Positions 23,201 through 35,119 of a stretch of 64,000 bases of DNA are shown here, in pieces. The stretch is from NCBI GenBank assembly GCA_037954665.1, contig JBBMOL010000038.1:310001-374000 (forward strand). Direction: 5' to 3'. Both the position numbers and the translations under genes were made by a program. Source of the DNA: Laguncularia racemosa. Taxonomy: Eukaryota > Streptophyta > Magnoliopsida > Myrtales > Combretaceae. Numbering within the stretch: position 1 is the stretch's first letter; each line of letters starts with the position of its first letter. The notes under the pieces are model-generated. The model ran no database searches and had not been told where the DNA came from. It saw nothing but the letters and a program-made list of their open reading frames with translations.

Positions 23201-25921
23201 AATCAACAGTATATAGATAAGAATATTGCATAATATTTTCCCCCCAAAAGTGCATTTTTAGTTTATGCTTCAAATTAGAACAGTATATAGATAAGAATAA
23301 TAAAGCGATACTACATCAGTTTGAATCACATGCAGGGTATTGTGGATTTAGCTAAACTTGTAAAGTTAGAGAGTGAAAACTCCAATAATTAAGCGTATAT
23401 GTAATGTACATATACCTGAGTAGTAAACCCAAGACCGAAACCAAGAAAAATACGGCCCAAGATGAGCGTCACAGTACTCTGAGCACCACCGTTAATGACA
23501 CCTCCAGCAAGGAAGGTACAACCACCCAGTAGCATGATATTTCTGTGGCCGATCGCGGTGGTGAGGCGGCTCGCCACAAGAGATGTAACCGCACTGGCTA
23601 TGAAGAGTGATGATGTGAATAATGTCAGAACTGGACTATCATACATGCAGTACATGTCGGCTTCGGCTACTGCTGCCTTCTTTAGTATCGATGGAAAGAA
23701 TTTCTCTAAAAACGGCACCATCGTTGTCACTCCGCCTAAAAAAGATTGATCGAATTTATTGTACCATAAAATATCGTCCGAATTACGATACAATTTGCAA
23801 GGAGTTGCTTTTTTTTTTTTTCTTTTAGCTATGTATATTAAAGAAAAAGAAATACAAATTTAATTTTTAATGTTTTATATCTTTTTCTATTTTAGTCGTA
23901 ATTATGTAAATCTATCTGCCAGGATAGTTAATTTTTTTATTTTTTTAGTAAATCTAAATTTCAACTTATTCTGTTGTTGGTGGCACACGAAACAACGGAT
24001 GGAACAGTGGGTATCTATATTGTATATCTCTATTTCAAAATAATATAATGCTAAAGTGCCATTCTGTATTATTATCAACACTTAATTTTCTCTTAAAAAT
24101 AAAAAGTAATATTCTTGTCACTGGATAATAACAAATAGAAATTGAGGGGTCATTGTTCTCGTAACACCTACACAATATTTTTATGTCGTTTTCCTTTTAC
24201 GTGGAATAAATAAGCTGTCCACACGACAGGAAAAGCTCCTAAATTGTATATATGATTCTTAAAATACACTTTTGTTCGTATGTAATATAATAATGCATAG
24301 CAGGCGTGTCCTTTTCCCTGGTGACATCGGAGAGATATGATCCTTAATTAGATAATCACTTACGTTTGGGAGTTGTCCGAACGTAGAATTAAAATGTAAT
24401 TAACTTTGTATGCGAAGTAATACATTTTCTGATTGAAGCGTTTCTAGACGATTCAGTTATTTTCATGATTCCATCCCAACACCACCAACATTGGCGGCTA
24501 GACTTCATCCAGGGATAAATGATGATAACGATAAAGTCAGTTTATATTAGTTTATGGAAATATTATAATGATACTATTTTTAATATATATATATAACTAA
24601 ATCATTGCAAACTTGTTAAAAAAAAAAAAAAGAAGCTTTATTTACACTCCTAGCACTACTATAAGTCAATCTTTTGTATTATATGCTTTACAATAAAATT
24701 TCTATGCAAAATTATCGTCCGGGTTTTCAGTGGTGAATTTGTATAAGAATATTGAATAAACAACTATAATATTATATCTGGAGTTGGCATACATATGTTA
24801 AGGAATCTGTGATGCAATTATTTTTTGGGATATAAGCTCTCATCTTCTAAAATTTAGGGTGTCTTTGTAATTTTTTTTTTTCTTTTTTGATATTCCATAA
24901 GAGCTACATAATTTTTCAATTTATTTTTATGTATTATGGAGTTTATTCAATTTTTCACTAACCAAATAATTAATCTAACAATCTATAATATATAGCCAAC
25001 CACTATCAAATCTGGATATTATAATTTTTTAACCTATATTCAAATATTCTTTCAAGAGCATTGTTTCTAAATGGAGAGATTATTCTCATTTAAAAAAGTA
25101 AAAGTAAAAATTAAAATAAAATTCACTCAACTGCCATACTAAATTGTGAAATTATGATTGAACTCTTTAAAATCCAAGAAAAGCCTTGACGTTATTTAAT
25201 TTATATACAAATCTATAATTTTGAATATCAGTAGTGTATACCAAAAAGGGTCAAACTACATTACTAAAAGCATGCTGTTGTCTAGAATATTTAGAGATAG
25301 TTCACATGGCGCATGGGTATTTGTCTTTCATGGTGTTCTTTTATTATAAGAGCAATGATATCTATCCTTGAGATTTCGAGTTCTCAAAACATTGTCCAAG
25401 CTCATTAGTGAATTAGGGCATAATTAAATAGACCTAGTACAGCAGGGTTTTTTTTTTTTTCTGGGAATTACAACAAGAAGGGGATTCGAACTAAGTTTAC
25501 TCTACCAAGATAATAGCATTCATGCTAGGCTACAACTGGTAGGACAATCGTTACTAGATAAACCATATTAATTTGCCCAAAAAAAATTAAGAGCAAAAAA
25601 ATTTCCGCATGTTCTAGCTTTACACTTTAAAATGTATCGAAGATTATTCTTGGGCCAAGTATTGTGGCATGCATATAGACTTTATGTATAGCTGAAAATA
25701 ATAATAATTCTAGTACTAATGAAAAAGGCGAGTGAATTGAATTGATCATTTTTATACATGAATAAAAGACTAAAATACAAGAACAACACACCTGAAATTC
25801 CAATGTCATAGCCAGACAGAAGGCCGCTCGTTGCGGCAACTATGCAAGCGACCACCACTGACCATGCAATCGTTCCACCTGTTCGCGGAGGAGCCGCTTT
25901 CAATGGTTGGGTCAAGTCCAT
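20285..25921 (-). CDS. Hexose/H+ symporter (STP/MST family, HEX6-like), copy 2, complete
   Basis: Plasma-membrane monosaccharide/proton symporter of the major facilitator superfamily. Four exons on minus: 25792-25921, 23416-23735, 21928-22557, 20285-20698, all GT-AG with matching phases (1, 0, 0), giving 497 aa, close to the usual 500-520. Four exons is common for STP genes. Motifs in order: GYDIGISGG (residues 37-45), FTSSL, LGRIFLGFGLGF, PLYLTEMAP (about 152-160), the TM7 motif FFQQVTGID, the loop motif DRYGRRP, CSWGPLTWLIPGEIFPMEIR and the final PETKG (about 471-475), then a short tail ending RRFVEE. Deviations: IGHRN where IGRRN or FGRK is usual, and TDAPSSLVERG where most members have a PETPNSL-like string. 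The C-terminal third resembles Ricinus HEX6 from memory. Tandem partner of copy 1 on the same strand. Sugar specificity cannot be read from sequence. Confidence 0.95.
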
Positions 25922-26000
25922 TATATATAGGATTCACTTACAAGACATAATAGTGGTACAATGTTAATGTATAGTCTGGTTTGTTCATTTAAAATGGTGC

Positions 26001-26034
26001 ATATATTTTTATAGGCAGCTGCAAATACGTTACG
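26001..26034 (-). promoter_or_regulatory. Probable core promoter of hexose transporter copy 2
   Basis: On minus, CCTATAAAAATATAT (26001-26015) is a good TATA box 80-94 bases upstream of the start codon. Just upstream is TAGGCAGCTGCAAATACGTT (26012-26031, plus reading), matching the block at copy 1 with one change. Weaker similarity continues to about 26150, including GTCCATATTCGA and AAAAGGAAATGGGCAGAAAA. Confidence 0.6.
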
Positions 26035-26159
26035 GCATGGAGGACGCAAAATATAGAACGCCCGTTATCTTTAGCAATGCTCGGATCTCCTGTCCATATT
26101 CGAACGAATTACCTAGGAAATGGAAATAAAAGGAAATGGGCAGAAAAAAAAAAAAGAAA

Positions 26160-28440
26160 GAAGGTGTTTTTGTTACCTCTTGAATGAGGCAGCCTGAGGA
26201 GGAAGGCTGCAGTATTTCCGGTCTATTTCTTTTCTTTTTTTTTTAAATTGGAGGAGATTATCACATTACAATCACATAAATACTCCAGATAATAAAGTTT
26301 ACAAACATGCATCATTTCTCTTAATTTCTCTCTAGATTTTTCTGCTTCCTTCTTATATTTCCATATACGAAATAAAACTATCAAAATACAAAACATCTAT
26401 CTGATTCATCATTTTGTCAGACCTATATTTCTTTCCATTCATATTCATTCTTCCCTATTTCTACATGTTTCCATCTATTTTTTGTCCTCTTAAAAGTTGC
26501 AAGTGTGGATTTATTAGCTTTTGAAATGTTTAGTCCTCTATAATTGAATAAATGTGTAAAAGGAAAAGAATTTGATGAATGTATGGGATGGCAATTGGGT
26601 AGTATTTGATTTTGTTAGTCCCAAATTAGCAATCGAGAGTGGGTGAATTAATTTCTTTAAGTTTGACAATCCTTTTTTGGAAATGATTCCTTTTAATGAC
26701 TAAGCGGTGAAAATCAACTAAATTTATAACCAAATTAAATAAAGTGCAACAAAATTAAAAGTACGAAAATAAAAAAAAAAAGTCAATTAAATGATTTATA
26801 GAAGTTTTTCCTTATCTCTTTCAGCCTTCACTTGCTAGGAATATTCATTTCACTTGTCAAATACTTCAAAATTTAAAAGTTGCAACAATTTGCCAACACT
26901 TGGTATAATTCACTTATTGTTCTATCTATCTGGCTTCACACAAGTTATATTATAGCACTAAACAAATGTAACCTTTCAACCACATTACACTGTCTAAAAA
27001 ATGAATACTATCACAAGGAAAACAAATTTAATGCTTAATCAAACATACAATAGTTTTAAGTGCACTGTACCTTGCATTATCTCTTATACTATATTGTCAT
27101 ACTCATATTGAGATATATTTACAGTTAAATTTCAATGGTCAATATTGAATTATCATTGTAAAGTCCTTGATTTAATCCTTTTTTATCATATCCCAAAATG
27201 TTCTTCATATCTATCCTTAATTCTTCAAATTTATCCAAAACACCTTAATGATATGGATACCTTGCTTTGTTCTCTTGTTAACAATAAAAAAACATTTGAC
27301 CATGATTACTATTAGGTATATTAATTGATAATAATCATCTTGTGAAAATCTTGTAATTTTGCTTTTTATACACTTGAAATAATTGTTTGCTTTCCTTTAC
27401 GATTCATACTTTGATCTTTGAATTAAACTACATGAAGTAAAAATCCCCATGATATTTAATTCTATTCTTAGTGGAACAAATCAAATATATTAGACCAATA
27501 GAGGTGGGTCTTGAAAACTTGTCCAACTTATATATTTTGATAAATATTTGAATAGCCAATCCTTGCTTGTATTTGGAAATAACATATTGATTTTATTCCA
27601 ACTTTTTCCAATAACTACATTTCATCAATTAATTTTAACTTGTCAATCTATTTCTATATTCAAAAGTGATATTTTGTGCAAATTTTGATAGTCTTATTCT
27701 AACATAATAAACCAATTCTCCCTACAAATACAATGTTTTTGTTTCTTCTATTTTTGTCAAGTTTCTATTTAAGTCTTGTTTTGATAGCTTCCAATAATGG
27801 ATTCATTCCAAACCTTACTTCCTCCATCTTTAAAAATTACTTTTCATTTTGTCCATAAGTTTAGATTTTGCTTTTGCATGCTTCTTTCCAAATCATCTAT
27901 CAAAATATATTATCCATGTACTATCCTAAGCTTTTGATAAAGAAATTAAAAACTTATGTAATTTACACACTTAATAAAAAAACGTTAGTGTCATGCCTCG
28001 AAACCTATAAAGGCAATACTATAATAAATTTGATGTTATTATTTATTTTTAAACAAGTAAACCTAAACCTTATGATAGATAGCATTATTGTAATAGCATT
28101 CCATAATAAAATTGTTTAGAGTTAAATTATTAGGTTCATGATCTATGCCTTTACGATAAATTGCTAAGGATTACTAAATTGATTGATTATAGATATTAGA
28201 TAATTTACTTCAAAAATTTTATGTCATCAAAATCTCTTGAAAATTTTGCTCATCTTTTACAAGGTAGCCTATATGTTATAGCCTATAGGTTATCTAGGGA
28301 AGGTTTTAGGATAGTTCTTACATGTTATAATGTGGTTTTAGTTCTAAATTTTTGGAATTTATAATTATAGGGTAAGGTATATATAGGATTTTATATTCTA
28401 TCTACTCTTTATCCTCTAACCTCTATTTTATATAAATAGG
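26160..28440. other. Intergenic, no gene recognised
   Basis: The first 300 bases still resemble the region upstream of transporter copy 1. Beyond that, the DNA is AT-rich with short random frames; one open stretch at 27868-28119 has low-complexity composition and no recognisable motif. Confidence 0.5.
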
Positions 28441-28915
28441 GAAAAGCACGCATTTACCTAAATTTTATTTGAATTTTCAATTTTTTTTTATTTATTTGAG
28501 TTTTTAATATTTTTAAAATTTTACAAAAATAAGATATCCATTAGATATGTTAAAATTTCTGTTTATCTTAAGCATATATTAGCTTTCGATTAGCTTTAGG
28601 TTAGTTGGCCAAGGTAGCTAAGGTACATATAGTTTTTTTTTTCAACCCCTTTTTCTTAATTTTAATTATTATTTTTGTATTTTTATTATATATTTAATAT
28701 TATTTTTATTATATCATATAAATAAATGTATTTTAATATTATTTTATTAATTTAATTATTATTAACCAATTTGAAGTTGATATCTGTTATGAATTAATGA
28801 AAAACTAAATAGATTTTGATAGAAATCCTATTTTTATAAAGTTTTAAGAATATTGAGAAATCAAATAAAAAAAAGGAAAAAAAAATATTAAAAACTAAAA
28901 AAAAAAAAAAGGTAT
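28441..28915. mobile_element. MITE-like inverted-repeat element, copy C
   Basis: Third member of the family at 563-1071, in the opposite orientation. Left end has TTTGAATTTTCAATTTTTTT and TTTTTAATATTTTTAAAATT; right end has ATAAAGTTTTAAGAATATTG. The internal marker appears reverse-complemented as CGATTAGCTTTAGGTTAGTT. It lies about 0.9 kb upstream of the 14-3-3 start codon, bounded on the right by an A run and a CT microsatellite (28915-28928). Confidence 0.55.
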
Positions 28916-29412
28916 TCTCTCTCTCTCTATATATATATTATAACAATTCTTGCAATAAAAACGATTAAGCTTGTAGACGCTTTGATTTTCAAATGGAAAA
29001 TGATACACAAGCCGATAACTTGTGCAAAATAACAGCAGCAGCCGAGTAATGTAGATTTTAAAAGCAACAATTAAGTAAAATATTATTTTAAAGTACGACC
29101 AATCAGTAGCATTCGGAATTGTATTCGTATCGTGACTTCTGTTTTCATGTACACGAGTAAAGTTGAATGCTCTTATTATCACTCTTACCTGGACTGACGT
29201 GTGATTTTGGTCCTCCTTTTTTTTTTTTTTTGTGTTAATGTAATTACGTAATGACAAGATAATCTATTTACGTATTTGGATGCATCACGTTAACATTGGC
29301 CCAGTAAGTTCCAAATATAAGACGAATTCCACAAGTTGAATCACCAAAACTGGGCCCACAAAAGGCTGTAATTGAATAAATGGCCCAACCCCTTCTACCT
29401 CCATCTAACTAG

Positions 29413-29511
29413 CCGTCTTACGACGCCACCACCGAGCCGGTGCTGTACCAGTCCAAGGTCGATATCATCGCCCACTTGACGGAATCTCTCACAAACCCCT
29501 TTCATCCAACG
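29413..29511 (+). other. Short coding-like segment of unknown identity
   Basis: A GC-rich stretch between CTAACTAG (a good acceptor with branch-like CTAAC) and a GTAAGAATT donor-like site. One frame reads PSYDATTEPVLYQSK then VDIIAHLTESLTNPFHPT, with protein-like composition and no stop. It sits about 270 bases upstream of the 14-3-3 start. I do not recognise it: it could be a captured exon, an upstream exon of another transcript, or chance in a GC-rich promoter. Confidence 0.3.
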
Positions 29512-29779
29512 GTAAGAATTCCTTCTGAACCCAGAATCAACGGCTGAGACTTCACAGTTCCATAACCACACCTTTCAGCCGTTGATCTTTCAGGGAACAT
29601 AACGTCTCCGTTTCTTTCCCTTCCCCTTCCGTTTCCGTTTATTTCATTTCCCTTTTATTCAGAAATAATAGCATTAGCACAGAACACAGTGCACCTCCGT
29701 TCCGCTGCAGTTCCCCTTTTCACACACCAGCAGCGGAGAAAGAACAGAGAGATAGAGAGGGAGAGGGATAGAGAGATAG

Positions 29780-32700
29780 ATGGAAAGAGAGCAACAGGTT
29801 TACTTGGCAAAGCTTGCCGAGCAAGCAGAAAGATATGATGGTAATCTTTCTACGGCCTTTTTCTTGATGTAATTTAAGGGTTTTAAGTTGCTTACTGTTC
29901 TTTTCCGTTGATTGAACCGCTTCTTTTTACCGATTGTTCTATGCATTGAAGCTGTAGTCAGTGTGGTTGCTTGTTTTATCTTGTTACTGTGTTTATGCTT
30001 TAAAGTTATTGTATTTTATATGAATGCTATCTCAAGTAGGGTTTTTGTACATGTTTGAAGACGGATTTCATCGATTGCTGGCTGCATTTTCTTCCGTTAG
30101 TGTTTTTTTTTGGTTGCGTTGATGGTTTATGATGGAAGTTCAAATTGAATGCATTCAGTTTGTAGCATTGTTAGGACGCGCATGTTTCATGGAAAATTAT
30201 TTCATTTTCTGTATCATGTTATCTGCAGAATTGTGAGATTTATTATGTTATAATCTTAGGAGGTTATGGAAAATTACTGACTATAGTAGTTGCAAAGGTG
30301 CGAGGATGTTTTAGCCAGCAGCCAATAGTGGTGGATACAGGAAATAATGATGAAAATTCAGAAATGGAGTGAATCTTCTTGTTTATTTTCCATTAAGATT
30401 TTGCAGGGTGGGTAGACGCCGTATCCGATCACCACCCACTACTGTAACCGTGTAACACCAATATTAATAATTCGTAATGGTTGTCAAACCTTGAAAAGGT
30501 CTAAGAAGCCTCTTCTTTGATGTAAAACACAATATTAGTCGGAAGATGTTTTTGCCTGGTAGTGGAAAAGAATAACCAAGAAAGAAATCAGTAAAGCAAT
30601 GAGTTGTTACTTTTCAATTAGGCCAAAGTAACAAATTAACCTGCATACTTCCAGAGAAGGCAATTTGGCTTCTCAATCTGATTGGTACAAGTAGGTTCTG
30701 ATTTATATAAATGAACCCAATAAATTCATCAAGTCATCATAATGTACAGATTTTGGAAAGGCATAAAAAGTCATCAAGTGACAGAATTACTATTGCTACT
30801 CAAATTTGTAGCAATAAATATATTATAATTATATGGTGGATTTATTTGTTCCGATAAAAAAAATTCTAGAATCTGATCCAACCAAACCAAAGTGTGGGGA
30901 CCAAATTTGTCTTCCTTGAAACATGGGGTTTCATTTAATATTTTAGACTTTGGATTGGGTTATCCATTTTATATGAGGATGAGTAAAGGAAATTATAATT
31001 TTATGAGGATAATTTCTTATTTTCAGTAAATACGAGGATACTTTCTTGCCTGATGCATTTCCAGGCTATACATGCATTGATTTTTGAATTTTATATTTTC
31101 TGGGCATTTCTTTGGTTTAATGCAAATTGGTTTTCTGAGCACGTTCTAGTGAATAGATTATTCCAATATATGCCTCTGAGAAATGATTGCAGGATCTTTC
31201 TTTCCATTTGGATTTGAAAACTGTAGAAACTGTGCTATTTGATAGACGCAGATATCAATGATTTCTGTTTTTTTTTTTTTTTTGCAGAGATGGTTGAAGC
31301 TATGAAGAAAGTTGCTAGGTTGAATGTGGAACTTACTGTTGAGGAGAGAAACCTATTATCTGTTGGTTATAAGAATGTTATTGGGGCAAGAAGAGCATCT
31401 TGGAGGATTCTGTCTTCCATTGAACAGAAAGAGGAGGCTAGGGGGAATGAGCATAATGTGAAAAAGATTAAGGATTACAGACAAAGTGTTGAAGATGAAC
31501 TTGCAAAGATCTGCCAAGACATACTCACAGTTATTGATGATCATCTTATTCCATCTTCCTCAACTGAGGAATCCTCTGTTTTCTACTATAAGATGTGAGT
31601 TTTTACCCTGGCCTTCTCTATTATGTAGCTGTTATTAAAAGTTAATTGTTAATTGGTATGGGCCCAGTAAAAATACAAGTGAACTGGGTTCTAATCAGCT
31701 AACACAGGCACTAGTACACGAAAACAAGGGAACACAAGAATTAACACACACACGAGCGAGGTAAAAAAAAGGGTACCTGACCACTTGCTCGGCCGGAGCT
31801 CTCCTTCTCCGCACAGTAGGCTAGTAAACTTGTAAAAATACTCTGCTGCCACTTCTCTTTCCTTCTTCCTTTTATTCTCCCCCTTCCCCTCTTCCACGTG
31901 AGCTTGTGGTCCTCACCATTTCTGTTTCAATTCTGTTATCCCCTGCCTCTTGCTTTATCCACGTCAACCATTACCTCTCTCTCCTCGTCCACTAGCCACG
32001 TCAGATATTATCCCTCTCTCCTCATCCACTAACCCATGTCAGCTTCTGCCCTTCTTACTTTTATTTATGTGTATGCCCCTCTTACTACGTATACTATATA
32101 ATATCTATTATATAGTATACTAATATATTATTATGGGTTACTATATTATTTTTCCCTCATTCTTTGATACACTTGGATTGGTGTATCCAAAGCCCCTTTT
32201 TTATGCATCATATCATTAATTTTTTTTAGTCCATTAAAGCATCTCTTAATGAAGATCCAGAAAGGATACTTTTAAGTTATGATCCTGTCTTTCTTTCTTT
32301 TTGCTTCAAACCTATTTATGGAGCATTCCATGCAATTACACAGTCCAAACTGCATAGGTGTTTTTACTAGGCATTCTCAATGTGCTTTTCTGCATGCTAA
32401 GTGACATTGGGGGTCATCATTATCAAAATGATTTCTTCCTTCTGTGTGATTTATATGCCTTTTCTTTTATGGTTGATTGAAAGATTGGTGCTTCATTTAC
32501 TGAGCTGGGAAAAAAAGAGAGTGATATCTTATCTGAGATATGACCTTAATGTTTTTTGTGATTCATTAAATTAGTTTTCTCTTGACATCAGGAAAGGAGA
32601 TTATTATAGATACCTGGCTGAATTCAAGGCAGCCGATGACCGCAAAGAAGCTGCAGATCAGTCCCTTAAGGCATATGAGGTATGTTGCCTTTTCCTGTGT

Positions 32701-34408
32701 GCAAGTGTAACTTGGATCCTTCATTTGTTTTTACCCTCTTTTCCTTTCAACCAGATTAGCTTTAGAAACTGGGAAAAAAATAGTTCATATAACAGATTTG
32801 TATAACAGAAACGGGATTAAAGCTCCTGGCCGGTTGTTTCTCTTTGGTGTAAACTTACTTTAGTCTTATGGTTTTTGCAGGCTGCTACATCAACCGCATC
32901 CTCAGATTTGCCTCCTACTCATCCAATCAGACTTGGCCTAGCTTTGAACTTCTCTGTTTTCCACTATGAGATTTTGAACTCCCCAGAAAGGTTGTTATCT
33001 TACCCAGCTTTCTTTGGCCTTATGTATGTGTTAATAATAGTCTACATTCATTTGCTTATGTGTATATATATATGTGCTTATATGATCATTTATGCATTTA
33101 TGTGATCATTTTCTGGTATTCTTGACCATTATTAACTTTTTTCTCCCTTTAATGAAAGTGCATACTGCATAATGGGACTATTTTCATGAGCAGAACACTA
33201 ACAGAGTTGCTAGCTGTATGGCTTTTATATACTTGTGTAAAGAATGAGAGGAGATGCTTTTTCCCAAGCACTTCAAGGAACTATTGGCATTCAAACATTT
33301 TATGAATGTTCATCTTGTAAGTGGCTTCCAATTGTTTGTCTAACCAATCCTTCTCTGAACAGGGCATGCCATCTGGCTAAGCAAGCCTTTGATGAGGCTA
33401 TTGCTGAACTTGATAGCCTCAATGAAGAGTCCTACAAGGACAGTACCCTAATCATGCAGCTTCTCAGGGACAACCTTACCTTATGGACCTCAGATTTGCC
33501 TGAAGAGGGAGGTAAACAGCAAGAATTCCTTCTCCCAGTTGCTTAAGCAGTTATATAATGTATATGCAAATTATTTTTTTTTGGCCACTATAGAATATTA
33601 CACAATCAAACTTTTACGTGGAGATTGTGCCTTTAGAATTTAAATGATGATTATTTTGTTTTTGTGTAATTTGCATGATGATTAATTGTTCTGTAAGGTC
33701 TTCAAAGTGGGTTGGAAAGATTTTTTTCCTATTGCTGTCTTTGCTCCTACTCCAGAATAAGATGTTACCTCAATGGTTTAGTCATTACTTGATTATAAAA
33801 ATATGAAAAATATCTTTAACTTATAACAAAAAACTTAAAAGTTCCTCATCTGTTGTCATATCTGCTGATACTTACGTACAAAACCTTTTCTTGAACTCTA
33901 CCTCCATTTGGTCATTGGTCCATTGTAGTAATTTTGCTCTGATGTGGTGTTTATGCATTGAGGGGGGTCTTCATATGTATTTTCTGTCACTCAAAGAATT
34001 TGATATTCTCAATCCCCAAGTCTCCTTTTGCTGTAATCTGAACATTGTCTTACTCATCTCTGGTCACTGCAGGCTCCTGCATATGACCTGGTATCCCCAT
34101 GGCATTGTATTTTGAAATAAGTAACTTTGGGCTTCCAGCCCATCAAGCTTGTATTGCCATCAAACCAGGATATAGTTTTCCAATCAAAGTTGGCTCTTAA
34201 GGTCAATATATGCGTAGCGAGTCGTGAGTGCAACTTCTTCTGGTGTCCTTTGTGCTCATGACATAATATTGTTGGACTTTGCAGGGGAGCAGCTTAAAAT
34301 AGATGAACCTCAACCAGAGGTGATAATTTCTTTTATTTTTTTTTTGGGTTGTGGTATCTTGAAAAACTTATTTCTAATTATAGTTCATCCTGTTAAATGC
34401 AGAGTTAG
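29780..34408 (+). CDS. 14-3-3 protein, epsilon-type
   Basis: Dimeric phosphoserine/threonine-binding adaptor that regulates client enzymes and transcription factors in cytoplasm and nucleus. Seven coding exons: 29780-29840, 31288-31594, 32592-32679, 32881-32990, 33363-33511, 34285-34319, 34403-34408, all GT-AG and in phase, giving 251 aa. N-terminus MEREQQVYLAKLAEQAERYD. Phosphopeptide groove residues K49, R56, R129 and Y130 are present (VGYKNVIGARRASWR; KGDYYRYLAEF). Also seen: THPIRLGLALNFSVFHYEI and the hallmark STLIMQLLRDNLTLWTSD. The tail EQLKIDEPQPES and the MExEx-QVYLAKL start fit the epsilon group (GRF10-like, from memory). The last exon adds only one residue and the stop; an acceptor two bases further gives a longer tail instead. 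A purine/CT-rich 5' leader precedes the start. Intron 2 holds an LTR-like insertion. Confidence 0.95.
31647..32159 (-). mobile_element. Candidate LTR-like insertion in 14-3-3 intron 2
   Basis: About 0.5 kb of composition unlike the rest of the intron. On minus it runs from TGAGGGAAAAATAAT to CCAATTAACA (TG...CA ends) with tandem CCACGTCA-containing units, a TATA-like GAGAATAAAAGGAAG near 31880 and a leader-like tail, the order expected of U3-R-U5. No 5-base target duplication is evident, and no internal retroelement sequence is present. A solo LTR is the best guess. Confidence 0.4.
31959..32040. repeat. 37-38 base tandem repeats with CCACGTCA cores
   Basis: Units begin at 31959, 31996 and (partial) 32034. 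Each starts CCACGTCA or CCATGTCA and continues with CTCTCTCCTC(G/A)TCCACTA. An isolated CCACGTGAG lies at 31895-31903. ACGT cores are bZIP/bHLH binding sites in plants, so these may be enhancer repeats of an LTR. Confidence 0.8.
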
Positions 34409-35119
34409 TTCAGCAGAAAATGACTAGTGCTGAAGATATTGATTCTTTGAGTAGGAACAGGCAGGAGCTGGAGGTGTCAAATATGGTGGTTAGCCGTTGG
34501 ATCCGTATTTTACTGATACATGGAACAGAGTCTGAGTTTAGTTTTATTCGTGTGTTGTGTTTGACTTGAGACTGTTGAATCTGCTACCTATCATCGCGTT
34601 GTACTTCAGACCGTGCTCGTTAGTTATTTATCTTTAATGTTTTAGGTTGTTTAGTAATCCCCATGGCTTAAAAATAATTAGATTATCCGATGGTAAGGGT
34701 TAGTGCTCCCCCATATGCATGAGAGGAACTCCCCTGGTAATACACAAGGTCTTATTCAGTGTCGGATCTCGTGTACCTGTTCGGTATTGAATCCGGTAGA
34801 CTGGCTATAAAAAAGGACACGCTGAAACCAATTTACAATTACAATGCTTTCAAGAAATGAATGGCGAGTTAGTAGAAACAGAGTGAAAGGAAAATGATAG
34901 TGAACAAAGAAAAATGAAAGAAAGGATAAGATTCGTACGGTTGTGATTTATTAATGATACAAAGAATTTTCATGGACGTAATGCAAACCCCTTTCCTGTT
35001 ATCGTGTCAAGAATCTTGAGTGAATCAGCGGTGGGTCCCTTTTGTTCCTTTGAGGTGACATACATTAACACATTGCCGAAATCCAGTGGTCCATGACGTC
35101 TAAACGCTCATGGCATTGA
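34409..35119. other. Convergent intergenic region
   Basis: Holds the 3' ends of the 14-3-3 gene (plus) and the hydrolase gene (minus), about 0.7 kb between stop codons. No other gene seen; exact polyadenylation sites cannot be assigned. Confidence 0.6.

Noticed and set aside
27868..28119. 83-codon plus frame as a small gene
   Set aside because: Lys/Ile/Leu-rich low-complexity translation in AT-rich DNA, with no motif, promoter or splice context.
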